A DNA stretch of 64,000 nt from Faecimorpha stercoravium. Its GTDB lineage: Bacteria; Bacillota; Clostridia; Lachnospirales; Bianqueaceae. The translations under genes and the position numbers were made by a program. The notes beneath the pieces are model-generated. The model was not told the origin of the DNA, searched no databases, and saw only the letters and a list, made by a program, of their open reading frames with translations. Where the stretch lies: the NCBI GenBank assembly GCA_018712555.1, contig DVGT01000062.1, positions 1 to 64,000 of the forward strand, written 5' to 3'. This document shows, piece by piece, positions 7,520 through 16,789 of the stretch; within the stretch, counting starts at the first letter, position 1; every line of letters starts with the position of its first letter.

Positions 7520-9265
7520 ATGAAAGGCTTGAAAGAAAATTGGCGACTCTATAATAAAAGTTACGGGGAGGTGCAGCGGAGCCTGCGGCTTCCTCCGGTC
7601 TTGGCCAAGATCCTGGTGGATCGAATGAATGAAGCGGAGATTCCGAAATTTCTGGATAAAGAAGGAACGTTGACGGATCCGCTGTGTATGAAAGATATGG
7701 ATCGGGCGGTTGCGATGATTTTAGATCATGTGCAGGAGGGTCATCGCATCGAGGTGATTGGAGATTATGATGTGGACGGTATGTCCGCCTCTGCGATACT
7801 GGGAAGGGTACTGCAGCGTTTGGGAGCCAGCGTCCGGGTGAGGATTCCGGATCGTGTAGAGGATGGATATGGAATCCGGCCCTATATGGTGGAAGCATGC
7901 GCGCAGGAAGACGTCTCGCTGATCCTGACTTGCGATAATGGGATTCGGGAATTTGCGGCGGCCCGTCGCGCGAAGGAACTGGGAATCGCATTGATCATTA
8001 CAGATCATCATGAGATTGAGAGACTGGACGGACAGGATCATTTACCGGAGGCGGATTGTGTGGTGAATCCACATCGCGCCGACGATGAGTATCCATTTCC
8101 TATGCTGTGCGGAGCGGGCGTGGCATACCAGCTCGCGAGAGCCCTGTGCCAACAGGCGGGGATTTCGGAATCTCCGGAATGGATCGGTTATGCTGCCCTC
8201 GGTACGGTCTGTGATGTGATGCCGTTACTGGGAGAAAATCGAAAGCTTGTGTATCAGGGACTGCGCCAGTGGAATCAGAATCCGCCTCAGGCGATCCGTG
8301 CATTAATGAAGGTGGGAGGACTGGAAAAATTAGACGTGTATACTTTCGGGTTTGTGATAGGTCCTATGATCAACTCGGGAGGACGTCTGGAACAACAGCA
8401 GAAGTATATTGAGATTCTATTGGAAGAGGATCCGATACGGGCAGAGAAGATGGCCACACGCCTGTATGAACTCAATCGTCTGCGCCAGAAGATGACGGAA
8501 GAGGGAATCGAGGCGGGTCTCCGGGAAGTGGAACGAGCCAAGCAGGATCGTGTATTTGTCATTCATCTGCCGGATCTGCATGAGAGTCTAGCCGGACTGG
8601 TAGCGGGGCGGATCAAGGAAAAGTACCAGCAGCCGGTCTTCGTACTGACTGGACGCGGAAAAAATGTGAAGGGATCCGGGCGATCCATACCGGCCTATAA
8701 CATGTTTGCCCATATGAACCAGGTGTCGGAGTGTTTTATAAGGTATGGAGGTCATCCGATGGCGGCTGGACTTTCGATGATGGAAGAACAGATTCCCAGA
8801 CTGCGTTCACTGCTGAATGAACAATGCGGCTTGACACCGGAAGATTTTGTACCTGTGGTACATATCGACATGGAGATGCCGCTGCAGTATGCGGATGAAA
8901 ATATGGCGGATTTATTGGAGACGCTGGAACCTTATGGGACGGGGAATCCGAAACCACTATTCGCGAAACGGGGAGTAAAGATGCGAAGAATACTCTGGAT
9001 GGGAAGGCAGAAGAAGGCGATGCGGATCCTGGTATGGGATGATGGCGCAGAATATGAATGTGTCTGTTTCCGAACGCAGGATCTGGCTCAGCGAATGGAA
9101 GAAGGATATGGCAAGGGGATCTGGCATCGTTTGGATCAGGGAGAGGTATTATCAGAAGGTGTATTGGTGGATATCTGTTATCAGGTGGGATGGAATTGGT
9201 ATCGAGGAAATAAGAAACTGCAGCGTGTCATCACAAATATCCGTTGCAGTTTTGGGAATCCGTGA
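7520..9265 (+). CDS. recJ: Single-stranded-DNA-specific exonuclease RecJ
   Basis: A 581-aa DHH-family nuclease that degrades single-stranded DNA 5' to 3' in recombination and mismatch repair. It has the DYDVDG motif (near 79), a CDNG aspartate motif, the TDHHE motif near 162, the INSGGR loop near 298, the DHHA1 glycine-rich RYGGHPMAAGLS and a C-terminal OB-type segment with YGTGNPKPLF. The start is less certain than most: ATG at 7520 has AGAAAGG directly against it, and TTG at 7529 would give better spacing. It follows the secDF terminator; I see no clear own promoter. Confidence 0.92.
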   Translation: MKGLKENWRLYNKSYGEVQRSLRLPPVLAKILVDRMNEAEIPKFLDKEGTLTDPLCMKDMDRAVAMILDHVQEGHRIEVIGDYDVDGMSASAILGRVLQRLGASVRVRIPDRVEDGYGIRPYMVEACAQEDVSLILTCDNGIREFAAARRAKELGIALIITDHHEIERLDGQDHLPEADCVVNPHRADDEYPFPMLCGAGVAYQLARALCQQAGISESPEWIGYAALGTVCDVMPLLGENRKLVYQGLRQWNQNPPQAIRALMKVGGLEKLDVYTFGFVIGPMINSGGRLEQQQKYIEILLEEDPIRAEKMATRLYELNRLRQKMTEEGIEAGLREVERAKQDRVFVIHLPDLHESLAGLVAGRIKEKYQQPVFVLTGRGKNVKGSGRSIPAYNMFAHMNQVSECFIRYGGHPMAAGLSMMEEQIPRLRSLLNEQCGLTPEDFVPVVHIDMEMPLQYADENMADLLETLEPYGTGNPKPLFAKRGVKMRRILWMGRQKKAMRILVWDDGAEYECVCFRTQDLAQRMEEGYGKGIWHRLDQGEVLSEGVLVDICYQVGWNWYRGNKKLQRVITNIRCSFGNP

Positions 9266-9313
9266 TATAATAAAAGATGGGCTATGTCCCAATCTGGTAG
9301 ACAAAGGAGAAGG

Positions 9314-9832
9314 ATGAATATGGATCTGAAATCATTGATTCGGACGATTCCGGATTTTCCAGAAGAGGGAATACTGTTTCGAGATATTACGACGCTGCTT
9401 AAGGAACCGGAGGGGTTATATGAGGCAGTGGAGCAGCTGCGGGATTCTGTTAAGGATCTGTCGTATGATGTGATTGTGGGCCCGGAGTCCAGAGGGTTTA
9501 TTTTTGGGGTTCCTCTGGCGTATGCGGAACATAAGGGGTTTGTTCCGGTGCGTAAACCCGGGAAACTTCCAGCGGCTGTGTATTCGCAGGAATACGCGCT
9601 GGAATATGGCGTATCACGCCTGGAGATGCATCAGGATGCTTTGAAACCAGGGCAAAAAGTCCTGATCGTGGATGATCTCCTAGCTACAGGAGGAACGGCG
9701 CAGGCGATTGCGACGATGGTAGAAAAGGCGGGATGTCAGGTAGCGGGATTTACGTTTTTGATTGAACTGGTAGATCTAGGCGGTCGAGAAAGATTAAAGG
9801 AATATTCAGTACGCAGCGTATTGTCTTATTGA
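9314..9832 (+). CDS. apt: Adenine phosphoribosyltransferase
   Basis: A 172-aa type I phosphoribosyltransferase that salvages adenine to AMP with PRPP. The N-terminal IPDFPEEGILFRDITTLL is typical of Apt, and the PRPP-binding loop VLIVDDLLATGGTA is intact. Length matches the family. ATG at 9314 follows AAAGGAGAAGG; ATG at 9320 is a possible alternative. recJ-apt-rel order is common in Clostridia. The stop codon overlaps the GDPD leader, whose ribosome site GAGGAGGG begins at the apt stop. Confidence 0.94.
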   Translation: MNMDLKSLIRTIPDFPEEGILFRDITTLLKEPEGLYEAVEQLRDSVKDLSYDVIVGPESRGFIFGVPLAYAEHKGFVPVRKPGKLPAAVYSQEYALEYGVSRLEMHQDALKPGQKVLIVDDLLATGGTAQAIATMVEKAGCQVAGFTFLIELVDLGGRERLKEYSVRSVLSY

Positions 9833-9843
9833 GGAGGGAAAGA

Positions 9844-10683
9844 ATGTCACACGTTTTTCGAAAACTGGCGATACTGGCTGGTACAAGCCTAGCTGGCTGG
9901 ACACTCTTAATCCGTCCCCGCACGCAGTCTCCGAAAATGCTGGAGGATTTAAAGAAATACGATTACGCACATCGTGGGTTGCATGATCTTGAAAAAGGGA
10001 TTCCTGAAAATTCTATGGAAGCCTTTCGGCGTGCAGTGGATGACGGCTTTGGAATCGAATTAGATGTACATATTTTGCGAGATGGAGAATTAGTTGTGAT
10101 TCATGATTCCAATCTGAAAAGGCTGTGCGGCATAGAACGGACGATTGAAGATATGACATGGTGTGAAGTGGGAAAATTGCGGCTGCAAGGTACGGAAGAA
10201 AGAATTCCTCTTTTGCGGGATGTGCTTTCTTTAGTAGGGGGCAGGGTGCCGCTGCTCATTGAAATCAAGCCGGAGCAGGGAAATCATAAAGAATTGTGTG
10301 CTGCCGTATGTCGTATGCTTCGGTCCTATGGTGGCATGTACTGGATCGAATCCTTTGATCCGCGAGTGGTTGCCTGGCTGAAGAAGCACGAACCGGGCTT
10401 GGTGCGTGGGCAGTTGCTGACGTATCTGCGAAAGAATGAGACGCGGGATTTTCCGGCGATTTTGGATTTTATTCTGCGGAACCTCCTGACGAACTGCTGG
10501 ACGCGTCCTGATTTTATTGCGTATCATCACGAGGAACGAGACAATCTGAGCCTGCGTCTCTGTCGAAAACTGTACAATGTTTGTCAGGCTGATTGGACCA
10601 TTCGGACTCCTGAGGAATATCACGAGGTGAAGAAGGACGGATCCATCGCTATATTTGAGCATTTTAATCCCAAGGCCCTGTAA
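9844..10683 (+). CDS. Membrane-anchored glycerophosphodiester phosphodiesterase
   Basis: A 279-aa GDPD-family enzyme predicted to split glycerophosphodiesters into glycerol-3-phosphate and an alcohol. The motifs HRG (AHRGLHD), ENSMEAFRRA, E-L-D-V-H and HD (VIHDSNLKRL) give the usual metal and acid-base residues, and LIEIKPE supplies the later lysine/glutamate. Residues ~8-22 (AILAGTSLAGWTLLI) form one N-terminal membrane segment, so the enzyme is probably tethered. ATG at 9844 follows GAGGAGGG. It is an insertion in the otherwise conserved apt-rel gene order. Confidence 0.88.
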   Translation: MSHVFRKLAILAGTSLAGWTLLIRPRTQSPKMLEDLKKYDYAHRGLHDLEKGIPENSMEAFRRAVDDGFGIELDVHILRDGELVVIHDSNLKRLCGIERTIEDMTWCEVGKLRLQGTEERIPLLRDVLSLVGGRVPLLIEIKPEQGNHKELCAAVCRMLRSYGGMYWIESFDPRVVAWLKKHEPGLVRGQLLTYLRKNETRDFPAILDFILRNLLTNCWTRPDFIAYHHEERDNLSLRLCRKLYNVCQADWTIRTPEEYHEVKKDGSIAIFEHFNPKAL

Positions 10684-10696
10684 AGGGCCTTTTTTA
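10672..10696 (+). terminator. Terminator overlapping the GDPD stop codon
   Basis: Stem AAGGCCC / GGGCCTT (10672-10678 and 10685-10691) with loop TGTAAA, followed by a T-run. The stop codon TAA lies in the loop. Confidence 0.85.
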
Positions 10697-10709
10697 TACG
10701 TAAACACAA

Positions 10710-10752
10710 CGAAAAAGGCGCCTGAGGAGCGTAGTTCCTGGCGCCTTTTTCG
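10710..10752. terminator. Second, symmetric terminator-like hairpin
   Basis: CGAAAAAGGCGCC (10710-10722) and GGCGCCTTTTTCG (10740-10752) form a 13-bp stem, with an inner AGGA/TCCT stem. The T-run lies within the arm, so it could end transcription in either direction. From 10753 to 10902 I see only AT-rich sequence without a gene. Confidence 0.7.
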
Positions 10753-10902
10753 TTTTAGTTTTGTAAGAGGGATATAAAAAACTAAAAGAAGGGGATAATC
10801 ATATAGTAAAGGAGTTGGATGAATTTAACGTGAAGAATAAAATAATAAAATATGAATAATTGGAAATAAGGAGAATAGAGAACCGGATTTTGAAAAATGC
10901 AG

Positions 10903-10931
10903 TTGAAAAAACACGGAAAATCTCTTATAAT
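10903..10931 (+). promoter_or_regulatory. Promoter of rel
   Basis: TTGAAA (10903-10908) and TATAAT (10926-10931) with a 17-bp spacer lie about 65 bp upstream of the rel start. This is the only clear signal in the gene-free stretch 10684-10997 apart from the two hairpins at its left end. Confidence 0.75.
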
Positions 10932-10997
10932 ATAAGGGATTGAATCAAATATATGCATTCAATCCGAAGAGTTTATTTTCAGAAAGGTGGGAGTTTT

Positions 10998-13253
10998 ATG
11001 GAAGAGTTGACGTTCCCAACGGAAGAGGTTGAAAAAGATTACCATGTTTTGATTGATAAGATCCGTCTGTACCATCCCACCACAGACCTGTCCATGGTCG
11101 CTAAGGCATATCAGGTGGCGTCGGATGCTCATAATGGGCAACTGCGTCAATCCGGAGAGCCATATATTATTCATCCGCTGAAAGTGGCAATCATTTTAGC
11201 GGATCTGGAACTGGATCTGGAAACGATTGAGGCAGGGTTGCTGCACGATGTGGTGGAGGATACCAAGGTGTCTAAAGAGGATATCGTACAGCAGTTTGGC
11301 GCGGAAGTGGCTGCATTGGTGGATGGAGTCACGAAATTAAAGACGTTGACCTATACGACGAGTAAAGAAGAGATTCAGGCTGAAAATTACCGCAAGATGT
11401 TTATGGCGATGGCCAAGGATATCCGTGTGATTTTGATTAAGCTGGCAGACCGTTTGCATAATCTGCAGACGCTGGAGTATAAAAGCAAAGAGAAACAATT
11501 GGAAAAGGCGCGGGAAACCTTGGATATATATGCGCCGATTGCCAACCGGCTAGGTATTTCCAAGATTAAGGTGGATCTGGAAGATCTGTCCTTGAAGTAC
11601 CTGGAACCGGAAGCATATCATAATCTGACGCAGCAGATCAGTCATAAACGAGAAGAACGGGAACAGATTATTCAGGAAATATGCAATGAGCTGAAAGAAA
11701 AGCTTCATCAGGGCGGGATTGAAGCCGTTGTCGAGGGAAGACCCAAGCATTTTTTCAGTATATATAAGAAGATGATCAATAAGCATAAGACATTGGATCA
11801 GATCTATGACCTGTTTGCGGTACGAGCCATCGTGGATTCTGTGAAGGACTGTTACGGAGCATTGGGAATCATTCATGACATGTATACGCCGGTTCCGGGA
11901 CGTTTTAAGGATTATATTGCCATGCCGAAGTCAAATATGTATCAATCTTTGCATACGACGCTGATTGGACCCTCAGGGGAGCCTTTTGAGGTGCAGATCC
12001 GAACCTGGGAAATGCACAGAACGGCCCAATACGGTATCGCGGCCCATTGGAAGTATAAAGAGGATATGAATGGGGTCAGCAGTAAACATTCTCAGGATGA
12101 GAAGATGGCGTGGTTGCAGAAGATCCTGGAGTGGCAGCAAAACTTGTCGGATAATCGCGAGTTTATGAATGTTTTGAAGCAGGATCTGGATGTTTTCCAG
12201 GATTCGGTGTTTGTCTTTTCGCCGAAGGGCGATGTGATCGAGCTCCCGGCGGGTTCGACTCCGATCGACTTTGCCTATCAGATTCATAGTGCTGTCGGCA
12301 ATAAGATGGTGGGCGCCCGTGTTGATGGTCGTCTGGTGACATTGGATTATAAGGTCAAGAATGGTGAGAGGATTGAAATTATTACCTCTCAAAATTCTAA
12401 GGGGCCTAGCAGGGATTGGCTGAATATTGTTAAGACGACGCAGGCTAAGAACAAGATCAGCCAGTGGTTTAAGAAGGAGTTTAAGCAGGAGAATATTGCC
12501 AGAGGCAAAGAACTGATCGAGAAATATGCAAAGAGTAAAGGCTTGATGCTGTCTGAAATGATGAAGCCCGAGTGGATGCGTATCGTCCAGAAGAAGTATG
12601 GGTTCATGGATTGGGATTCCGTTCTGGCGGCGGTAGGCCATGGGGGGATAAAGGAAGGGCAAGTCGTTAATCGTTTGTATGAAGAGTATCGCAAAGAACA
12701 TCTTGCGTCCACGACGGATGAGGATATTCTGCGTCTTGTGCCGGAGAAAGAAGAACAGGCGGCTGAGGATCGGACGCAGCATAATTCGCGGAAAGGCAGC
12801 GCAATTATTGTGAAGGGTCTGCATGACCTGGCCGTTCGTTTTTCCAAGTGCTGTAACCCGGTGCCAGGGGATGAGATTGTGGGTTATATTACCCGTGGCA
12901 GAGGCGTTTCAATTCATCGTACGGATTGTATCAATATTATGATGCTGCCGGAGGAAGAGCGAAAGCGCCTGATTGAGGCAGAATGGGAAGTGTCCACCAC
13001 AGAGGGGCTTACGTTCCAGGGTACCATTCAGGTAGAAACAGAGGAGCGCCCCGGGATATTGGTGGAGATCACCTCGATTATCAACAAGGAAGGCCTGACA
13101 ATTCTTCATCTGGATGCTCGTGTGAATAAGAACCGTCTGACGGATACATTCATCATTACGATGGAGATTTCGTCCAGAAATCAGTTGGAGCAATTGAGCA
13201 ATAAGTTAATGCGTGTACAGGGTGTGCATGAGATCATACGTACATCCAAATAA
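10998..13253 (+). CDS. relA: Bifunctional (p)ppGpp synthetase/hydrolase Rel
   Basis: A 751-aa stringent-response enzyme that makes and degrades (p)ppGpp. The HD hydrolase residues are present (IIHP near 57-60, LLHDVVEDT near 81-89), so hydrolysis should work. The synthetase domain carries RFKDYIAMPK at 302-311, the RxKD form of bifunctional Rel rather than the acidic form of E. coli RelA. A TGS domain (VFVFSPKGDVIELPAGSTPI), a conserved-cysteine domain (SKCCNPVPGDEI) and a C-terminal ACT domain follow. ATG at 10998 follows GAAAGGTGGGAG. It has its own promoter and is followed by dtd, as in most Firmicutes. Confidence 0.96.
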   Translation: MEELTFPTEEVEKDYHVLIDKIRLYHPTTDLSMVAKAYQVASDAHNGQLRQSGEPYIIHPLKVAIILADLELDLETIEAGLLHDVVEDTKVSKEDIVQQFGAEVAALVDGVTKLKTLTYTTSKEEIQAENYRKMFMAMAKDIRVILIKLADRLHNLQTLEYKSKEKQLEKARETLDIYAPIANRLGISKIKVDLEDLSLKYLEPEAYHNLTQQISHKREEREQIIQEICNELKEKLHQGGIEAVVEGRPKHFFSIYKKMINKHKTLDQIYDLFAVRAIVDSVKDCYGALGIIHDMYTPVPGRFKDYIAMPKSNMYQSLHTTLIGPSGEPFEVQIRTWEMHRTAQYGIAAHWKYKEDMNGVSSKHSQDEKMAWLQKILEWQQNLSDNREFMNVLKQDLDVFQDSVFVFSPKGDVIELPAGSTPIDFAYQIHSAVGNKMVGARVDGRLVTLDYKVKNGERIEIITSQNSKGPSRDWLNIVKTTQAKNKISQWFKKEFKQENIARGKELIEKYAKSKGLMLSEMMKPEWMRIVQKKYGFMDWDSVLAAVGHGGIKEGQVVNRLYEEYRKEHLASTTDEDILRLVPEKEEQAAEDRTQHNSRKGSAIIVKGLHDLAVRFSKCCNPVPGDEIVGYITRGRGVSIHRTDCINIMMLPEEERKRLIEAEWEVSTTEGLTFQGTIQVETEERPGILVEITSIINKEGLTILHLDARVNKNRLTDTFIITMEISSRNQLEQLSNKLMRVQGVHEIIRTSK

Positions 13254-13263
13254 AAGCAAATAG

Positions 13264-13290
13264 GCGGCGTTCCCAGGTCGGAAACGCCGC
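13264..13290 (+). other. Intergenic hairpin between rel and dtd
   Basis: GCGGCGTTCC and GGAAACGCCGC pair with one bulge around a short loop. The sequence after it (TCTTGATT) is a poor T-tract, so this may be a weak terminator or an mRNA processing or stability element. Confidence 0.5.
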
Positions 13291-13313
13291 TCTTGATTCA
13301 TGGAGGGTAAAAT

Positions 13314-13763
13314 ATGCGGGCAGTGGTACAGAGAGTAGAAGAAGCGAAGCTATGGGCAGATGGACAGTTTATTGCTGAGATTGGACAGGGACTTGCGGTC
13401 TATGTAGGGTTTGGACCCGAAGACGATGAGACGGCGATGCGTTATATCTTGGAAAAAGTGCGTCATCTGCGAATATTCGAAGACGAGAATGGAAAACTGA
13501 ACCTTTCGGTCGAGGATACGAAAGGAGAAGTGTTATGGATTCCCAATTTCACTTTATATGGGGATTGCCGTCACGGACGGCGTCCGGGATATTCTGCTGG
13601 GGCACCGGTAGAAGCAGCGCGGGCTATGTTTGCACAATTCTGCGATCTGGTGTCTCAGGAGACAGAAAACGGCCGTTTCGGCATTTTCCAGGCCAATATG
13701 CGGATTCATCAGAGCTGCTGCGGTCCCGTAACATTATTATTAGATAGTCAGAAGGCGTTTTGA
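13314..13763 (+). CDS. dtd: D-aminoacyl-tRNA deacylase, variant active site
   Basis: A 149-aa DTD-fold protein that should remove D-amino acids (or glycine) from mischarged tRNA. Overall length, N-terminal MRAVVQRV and GPVTLLLD near the C-terminus identify the family. The two signature motifs differ from the canonical form: the SQFTL motif reads PNFTL (77-81) and the N-x-GPVT motif reads CCGPVT (135-140). Substrate range may therefore differ. ATG at 13314 follows GGAGGGTAAAAT. It sits directly after rel, the usual place for dtd, and overlaps the leader of the next gene. Confidence 0.85.
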   Translation: MRAVVQRVEEAKLWADGQFIAEIGQGLAVYVGFGPEDDETAMRYILEKVRHLRIFEDENGKLNLSVEDTKGEVLWIPNFTLYGDCRHGRRPGYSAGAPVEAARAMFAQFCDLVSQETENGRFGIFQANMRIHQSCCGPVTLLLDSQKAF

Positions 13764-13777
13764 AAGGCAGAGGACAT

Positions 13778-14437
13778 ATGATGAAACTACAAGTGATTCC
13801 GGTTGGGATTTATCAGACTAACTGCTATCTCATTGAAGAGGAAGGGCTATGCATCGCAGTGGATCCAGGGGATGGAGATGGAGCCATTCTGCGGTACTTG
13901 GAAAAAAAAGAAAAACGGGTGAATGCCGTCATCGTTACGCATGGGCATATGGATCACTTTGCGGATGCTGCGGAGCTGGCAGGGCATTTTCAGACCCCAA
14001 TTTATTTTCCGAAAGAAGAATGCGCCTATTTATCTTCAACGGAAGCCAGACGAGGTCCCTATGATGAACGAATCGTGCATATTTTTGAGAAAGCGTTAGC
14101 ACAGAGAGGCGTTTTGACAGAGGAGGGAGAGGAGCTTCGCTTTGGAAGTCTTTGTTTTCGTGTGATTGTTTTGAGTGGTCATAGTAAAGCGGGAATGTGT
14201 TTGTACGAGGCGTCTCAGAAAATTCTTCTGGCAGGGGATCAGTTGTTTGCGGGCAGTATTGGTAGGACGGATCTGTATCGAGGCAGTGGGACGGATCTCG
14301 TCTGTGGGATTCGTCAGAAACTTCTCTGCCTGCCTGAGGATACAGTAGTGTTGCCGGGGCATGGACCGCATACGACCATTGGCGAGGAGAAACGGTCGAA
14401 TCCGTTTCTTTCGGAGGAGGTTCTATGGAATCTATAA
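13778..14437 (+). CDS. MBL-fold metallo-hydrolase (glyoxalase II-like)
   Basis: A 219-aa metallo-beta-lactamase-fold hydrolase with the metal motif THGHMDH, a later histidine in LSGHSKAGM, the aspartate in LLAGDQLF and a final GHGPHTT histidine. The N-terminal NCYLIEE and this set of ligands resemble the YcbL/glyoxalase II group that cleaves thioesters, but the substrate is unknown. ATG at 13778 follows AGAGG; an adjacent ATG at 13781 is equally possible. It ends 13 bp inside hemZ. The gene occurs between dtd and hemZ in many Clostridia. Confidence 0.86.
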   Translation: MMKLQVIPVGIYQTNCYLIEEEGLCIAVDPGDGDGAILRYLEKKEKRVNAVIVTHGHMDHFADAAELAGHFQTPIYFPKEECAYLSSTEARRGPYDERIVHIFEKALAQRGVLTEEGEELRFGSLCFRVIVLSGHSKAGMCLYEASQKILLAGDQLFAGSIGRTDLYRGSGTDLVCGIRQKLLCLPEDTVVLPGHGPHTTIGEEKRSNPFLSEEVLWNL

Positions 14438-15873
14438 AAGAATTTTATCTGACGGGAGAGGGATTCAGCGAGAGCAGGTTGTATGAGATGAAGATGCTCT
14501 GTCGAGAGTTCTTTCCGGGAGCGGACATCCGTCAGGATCCCTGTGATTGCAATTTGATATGGAAAGACGGAGTATGGACACTGACGGAGAAGAATGGCAG
14601 AATCCTCCGAACGAAGGCCGCTGGCAGGACAGATGCATTCGGAAACCTCGGCGGAGATCTGGAGAAGAACCGGGAAAAGGTCGGTCTGTATTCATTATTG
14701 AAGGAGCAAACGGGAAAGGAAATCCCATGGGGGATTCTGACAGGAGTGCGTCCTACGAAAATGGTCTATGAAGGATTGGAACACGGTCTTGCTCCGGACG
14801 AAATCAAAAAGACATTAGAAACCGGATTCTTGCTTCGAAAAGACAAGGCGAATTTGGCAGTGGAAGTGGCCCAGCGGGAAAGAGACCTTTTACAGAATCA
14901 TCGAGGTACGGATCTGGATCTGTATGTGGGGATACCTTTCTGTCCATCCCGCTGTGCCTACTGCTCCTTTGTTTCTTATGATTTTCATACACTGGGGGAT
15001 GTGATGGAACGCTACACCACAGCGCTGGAAAGAGAAATCCGATCCTGTCGGAGCATGCGCGGAAAGCGGAGATTGCGCAGCTTTTATATGGGAGGCGGAA
15101 CTCCGACAGCACTCACGCCGGATCAGCTGGAACGAGTTCTGTATGCAGTACAGGAGTCTTTTGGTTTCGAGAATTTGACGGAGGCAACCGTGGAAGCAGG
15201 CAGACCGGATACCATAGATAAGGAGCATTTGCAGGTATTGCAGCGATTTGGAATTGGCCGAATCTCCGTCAACCCGCAAACGATGAATCAGGAAACGTTG
15301 GTGAGAATCGGACGGAGGCATACGGTAGAAGATACGCGGAGGGCGTTTGCGCTGGCGCGTGAGATGGGATTTGACAATATCAATATGGATTTTATTGTCG
15401 GACTGCCAGGCGAAGGCCCGCGCGAGGTGGCGTATTCCATGGAAGAGGTAGAAAAGCTGTGTCCTGACAGCCTGACGGTGCATACGCTGGCAGTGAAACG
15501 ATCTTCAAGGCTGCGGGAAGAGGGACAGACGGATGCGATCTTGGGGCAGACAGAGACGGAGAAGATGATTCGGCATTGTGCAGAGACGGCACAACGGCTG
15601 GGAATGCACCCCTATTATCTGTATCGGCAGAAGAATATGGCAGGTAACTTTGAAAATGTGGGGTACAGCCTGCCATATAAGGAATGCCTGTATAATATTG
15701 AGATCATGGAAGAGCGGCAGAGCATTCTGGCCATGGGAGCGGGAGCGGTCAGCAAGTTCTACGAACCGGAGAGGAATCGGCTCGAACGGATTCCCAATGT
15801 GAAGAATGTGGAAGAGTATATTCTGCGAGTGGATGAGATGGTGGAGCGAAAAGAAAGGAGGTTTGGAATATGA
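14425..15873 (+). CDS. hemZ: Coproporphyrinogen dehydrogenase HemZ, radical SAM
   Basis: A 482-aa HemZ-type radical SAM protein, related to oxygen-independent coproporphyrinogen III oxidases. The cluster motif CPSRCAYC (C-x3-C-x2-C) starts near residue 173, preceded by LYVGIPF and followed by YMGGGTPTAL, which binds SAM. The N-terminal 165 residues hold the HemZ-specific region with WGILTGVRPTKM. Many HemW/HemZ-like proteins are not true oxidases, so the reaction is uncertain. ATG at 14425 follows CGGAGGAGG. It overlaps the MBL gene by 13 bp and the next gene by 4 bp. Confidence 0.9.
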   Translation: MESIKEFYLTGEGFSESRLYEMKMLCREFFPGADIRQDPCDCNLIWKDGVWTLTEKNGRILRTKAAGRTDAFGNLGGDLEKNREKVGLYSLLKEQTGKEIPWGILTGVRPTKMVYEGLEHGLAPDEIKKTLETGFLLRKDKANLAVEVAQRERDLLQNHRGTDLDLYVGIPFCPSRCAYCSFVSYDFHTLGDVMERYTTALEREIRSCRSMRGKRRLRSFYMGGGTPTALTPDQLERVLYAVQESFGFENLTEATVEAGRPDTIDKEHLQVLQRFGIGRISVNPQTMNQETLVRIGRRHTVEDTRRAFALAREMGFDNINMDFIVGLPGEGPREVAYSMEEVEKLCPDSLTVHTLAVKRSSRLREEGQTDAILGQTETEKMIRHCAETAQRLGMHPYYLYRQKNMAGNFENVGYSLPYKECLYNIEIMEERQSILAMGAGAVSKFYEPERNRLERIPNVKNVEEYILRVDEMVERKERRFGI

Positions 15874-16754
15874 CAAGACAGGAAGCGAGCGGACAGATCG
15901 GTCAGAGAGAGTTTTCGGTGGGAGAGATTCTGCGCCTTTCTGCGGATCTTTTTTTCGAGAATATCGGGAAATGGCTTCTTTTATGTGCTATTGTGTATTT
16001 TCCAACCAGTTTTATAGTACAGTATGTGGCATTGCAGCTTCCCGTAGATGAAGTATACAATACACTGATGCAGGGAGACTTGTATGCGATTACACAGCTC
16101 GATTGGACACCCTATCTGATATATTATGGAGTCCAGATAGGAATGAGCCTGATCTGGCTGCTGACGAATCTGGCTGCTGCGATTTATGCGGATCGGTGGT
16201 TGCAAGCAGATAGAAGTGCATACCGGTTTGGCGAGATGATGAAAGCGGCTGTGCGGCGCTGGCCTGCCGGCATGTTGGTGGCCGTGCTGCTTTTTCTGTT
16301 GATTCTGGTTCTGATCACCATGAGCATGTTTGTCGGGTATTCCGTGCTGCCGCTTTTGATGATTCTGATGGTGGTCGCCGTACTGATTCTGATTGCACTG
16401 TACTATACCGCATTATCTGCCACGGCAATCCGACAGAAAACGGGCCCCGCGGCTTATCGGTATGCCAGCATGGTGATCCGCAGAAAGATCGGAAAAACCA
16501 TCGGGCTTACACTACTTTTGATGGTGATACAGATGGGACTCAGTTATCTATTGGAGATGTTCACATCGTCTTTTGGGGTCTTGGCCTCTAACCCGATTTT
16601 GCTTTGCCTGGTTGCTGCGCTGGTCAATGTGATTGCGAGTTTGTCCACGGTTTTCCTTTCTCTGGGAATCACCATTTATTTTATCAATCAGGAACAGATT
16701 GGCCCGATGGCGGCAAGACCGCAGAATCCCTGGGAACTTCCTGGCGGATTCTGA
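15870..16754 (+). CDS. Multi-pass membrane protein of unknown function
   Basis: A 294-aa protein with about six hydrophobic segments: near residues 32-52, 85-110, 137-158, 160-185, 212-232 and 240-270. The N-terminal FSVGEILRLSADLFFENIGK followed by the first membrane segment recalls the membrane domain seen in some GDPD-linked proteins and YciC-like families, but I cannot name the family with confidence. The start overlaps the hemZ stop by 4 bp (ATGA) and has AAAGGAGG upstream, so it is translationally coupled to hemZ. A terminator follows within 11 bp. Confidence 0.75.
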   Translation: MTRQEASGQIGQREFSVGEILRLSADLFFENIGKWLLLCAIVYFPTSFIVQYVALQLPVDEVYNTLMQGDLYAITQLDWTPYLIYYGVQIGMSLIWLLTNLAAAIYADRWLQADRSAYRFGEMMKAAVRRWPAGMLVAVLLFLLILVLITMSMFVGYSVLPLLMILMVVAVLILIALYYTALSATAIRQKTGPAAYRYASMVIRRKIGKTIGLTLLLMVIQMGLSYLLEMFTSSFGVLASNPILLCLVAALVNVIASLSTVFLSLGITIYFINQEQIGPMAARPQNPWELPGGF

Positions 16755-16760
16755 GATCAG

Positions 16761-16789
16761 GTATAAAAACCTCCGTGATGCGCATACTG
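16761..16789 (+). promoter_or_regulatory. Candidate sigma-G/F promoter of the SASP gene
   Basis: GTATA (16761-16765) fits the -35 pattern gHATR. After a 17-bp spacer, CATACTG (16783-16789) matches the -10 pattern CATnnTA except for its last base. Transcription would begin near 16796, after the 5' arm of the terminator. This would fit forespore expression of a spore protein; it is inferred from motif and position only. Confidence 0.5.

Noticed and set aside
11973..12824. 283-aa open frame antisense to rel
   Set aside because: It mirrors the rel coding strand and has no recognisable motif.
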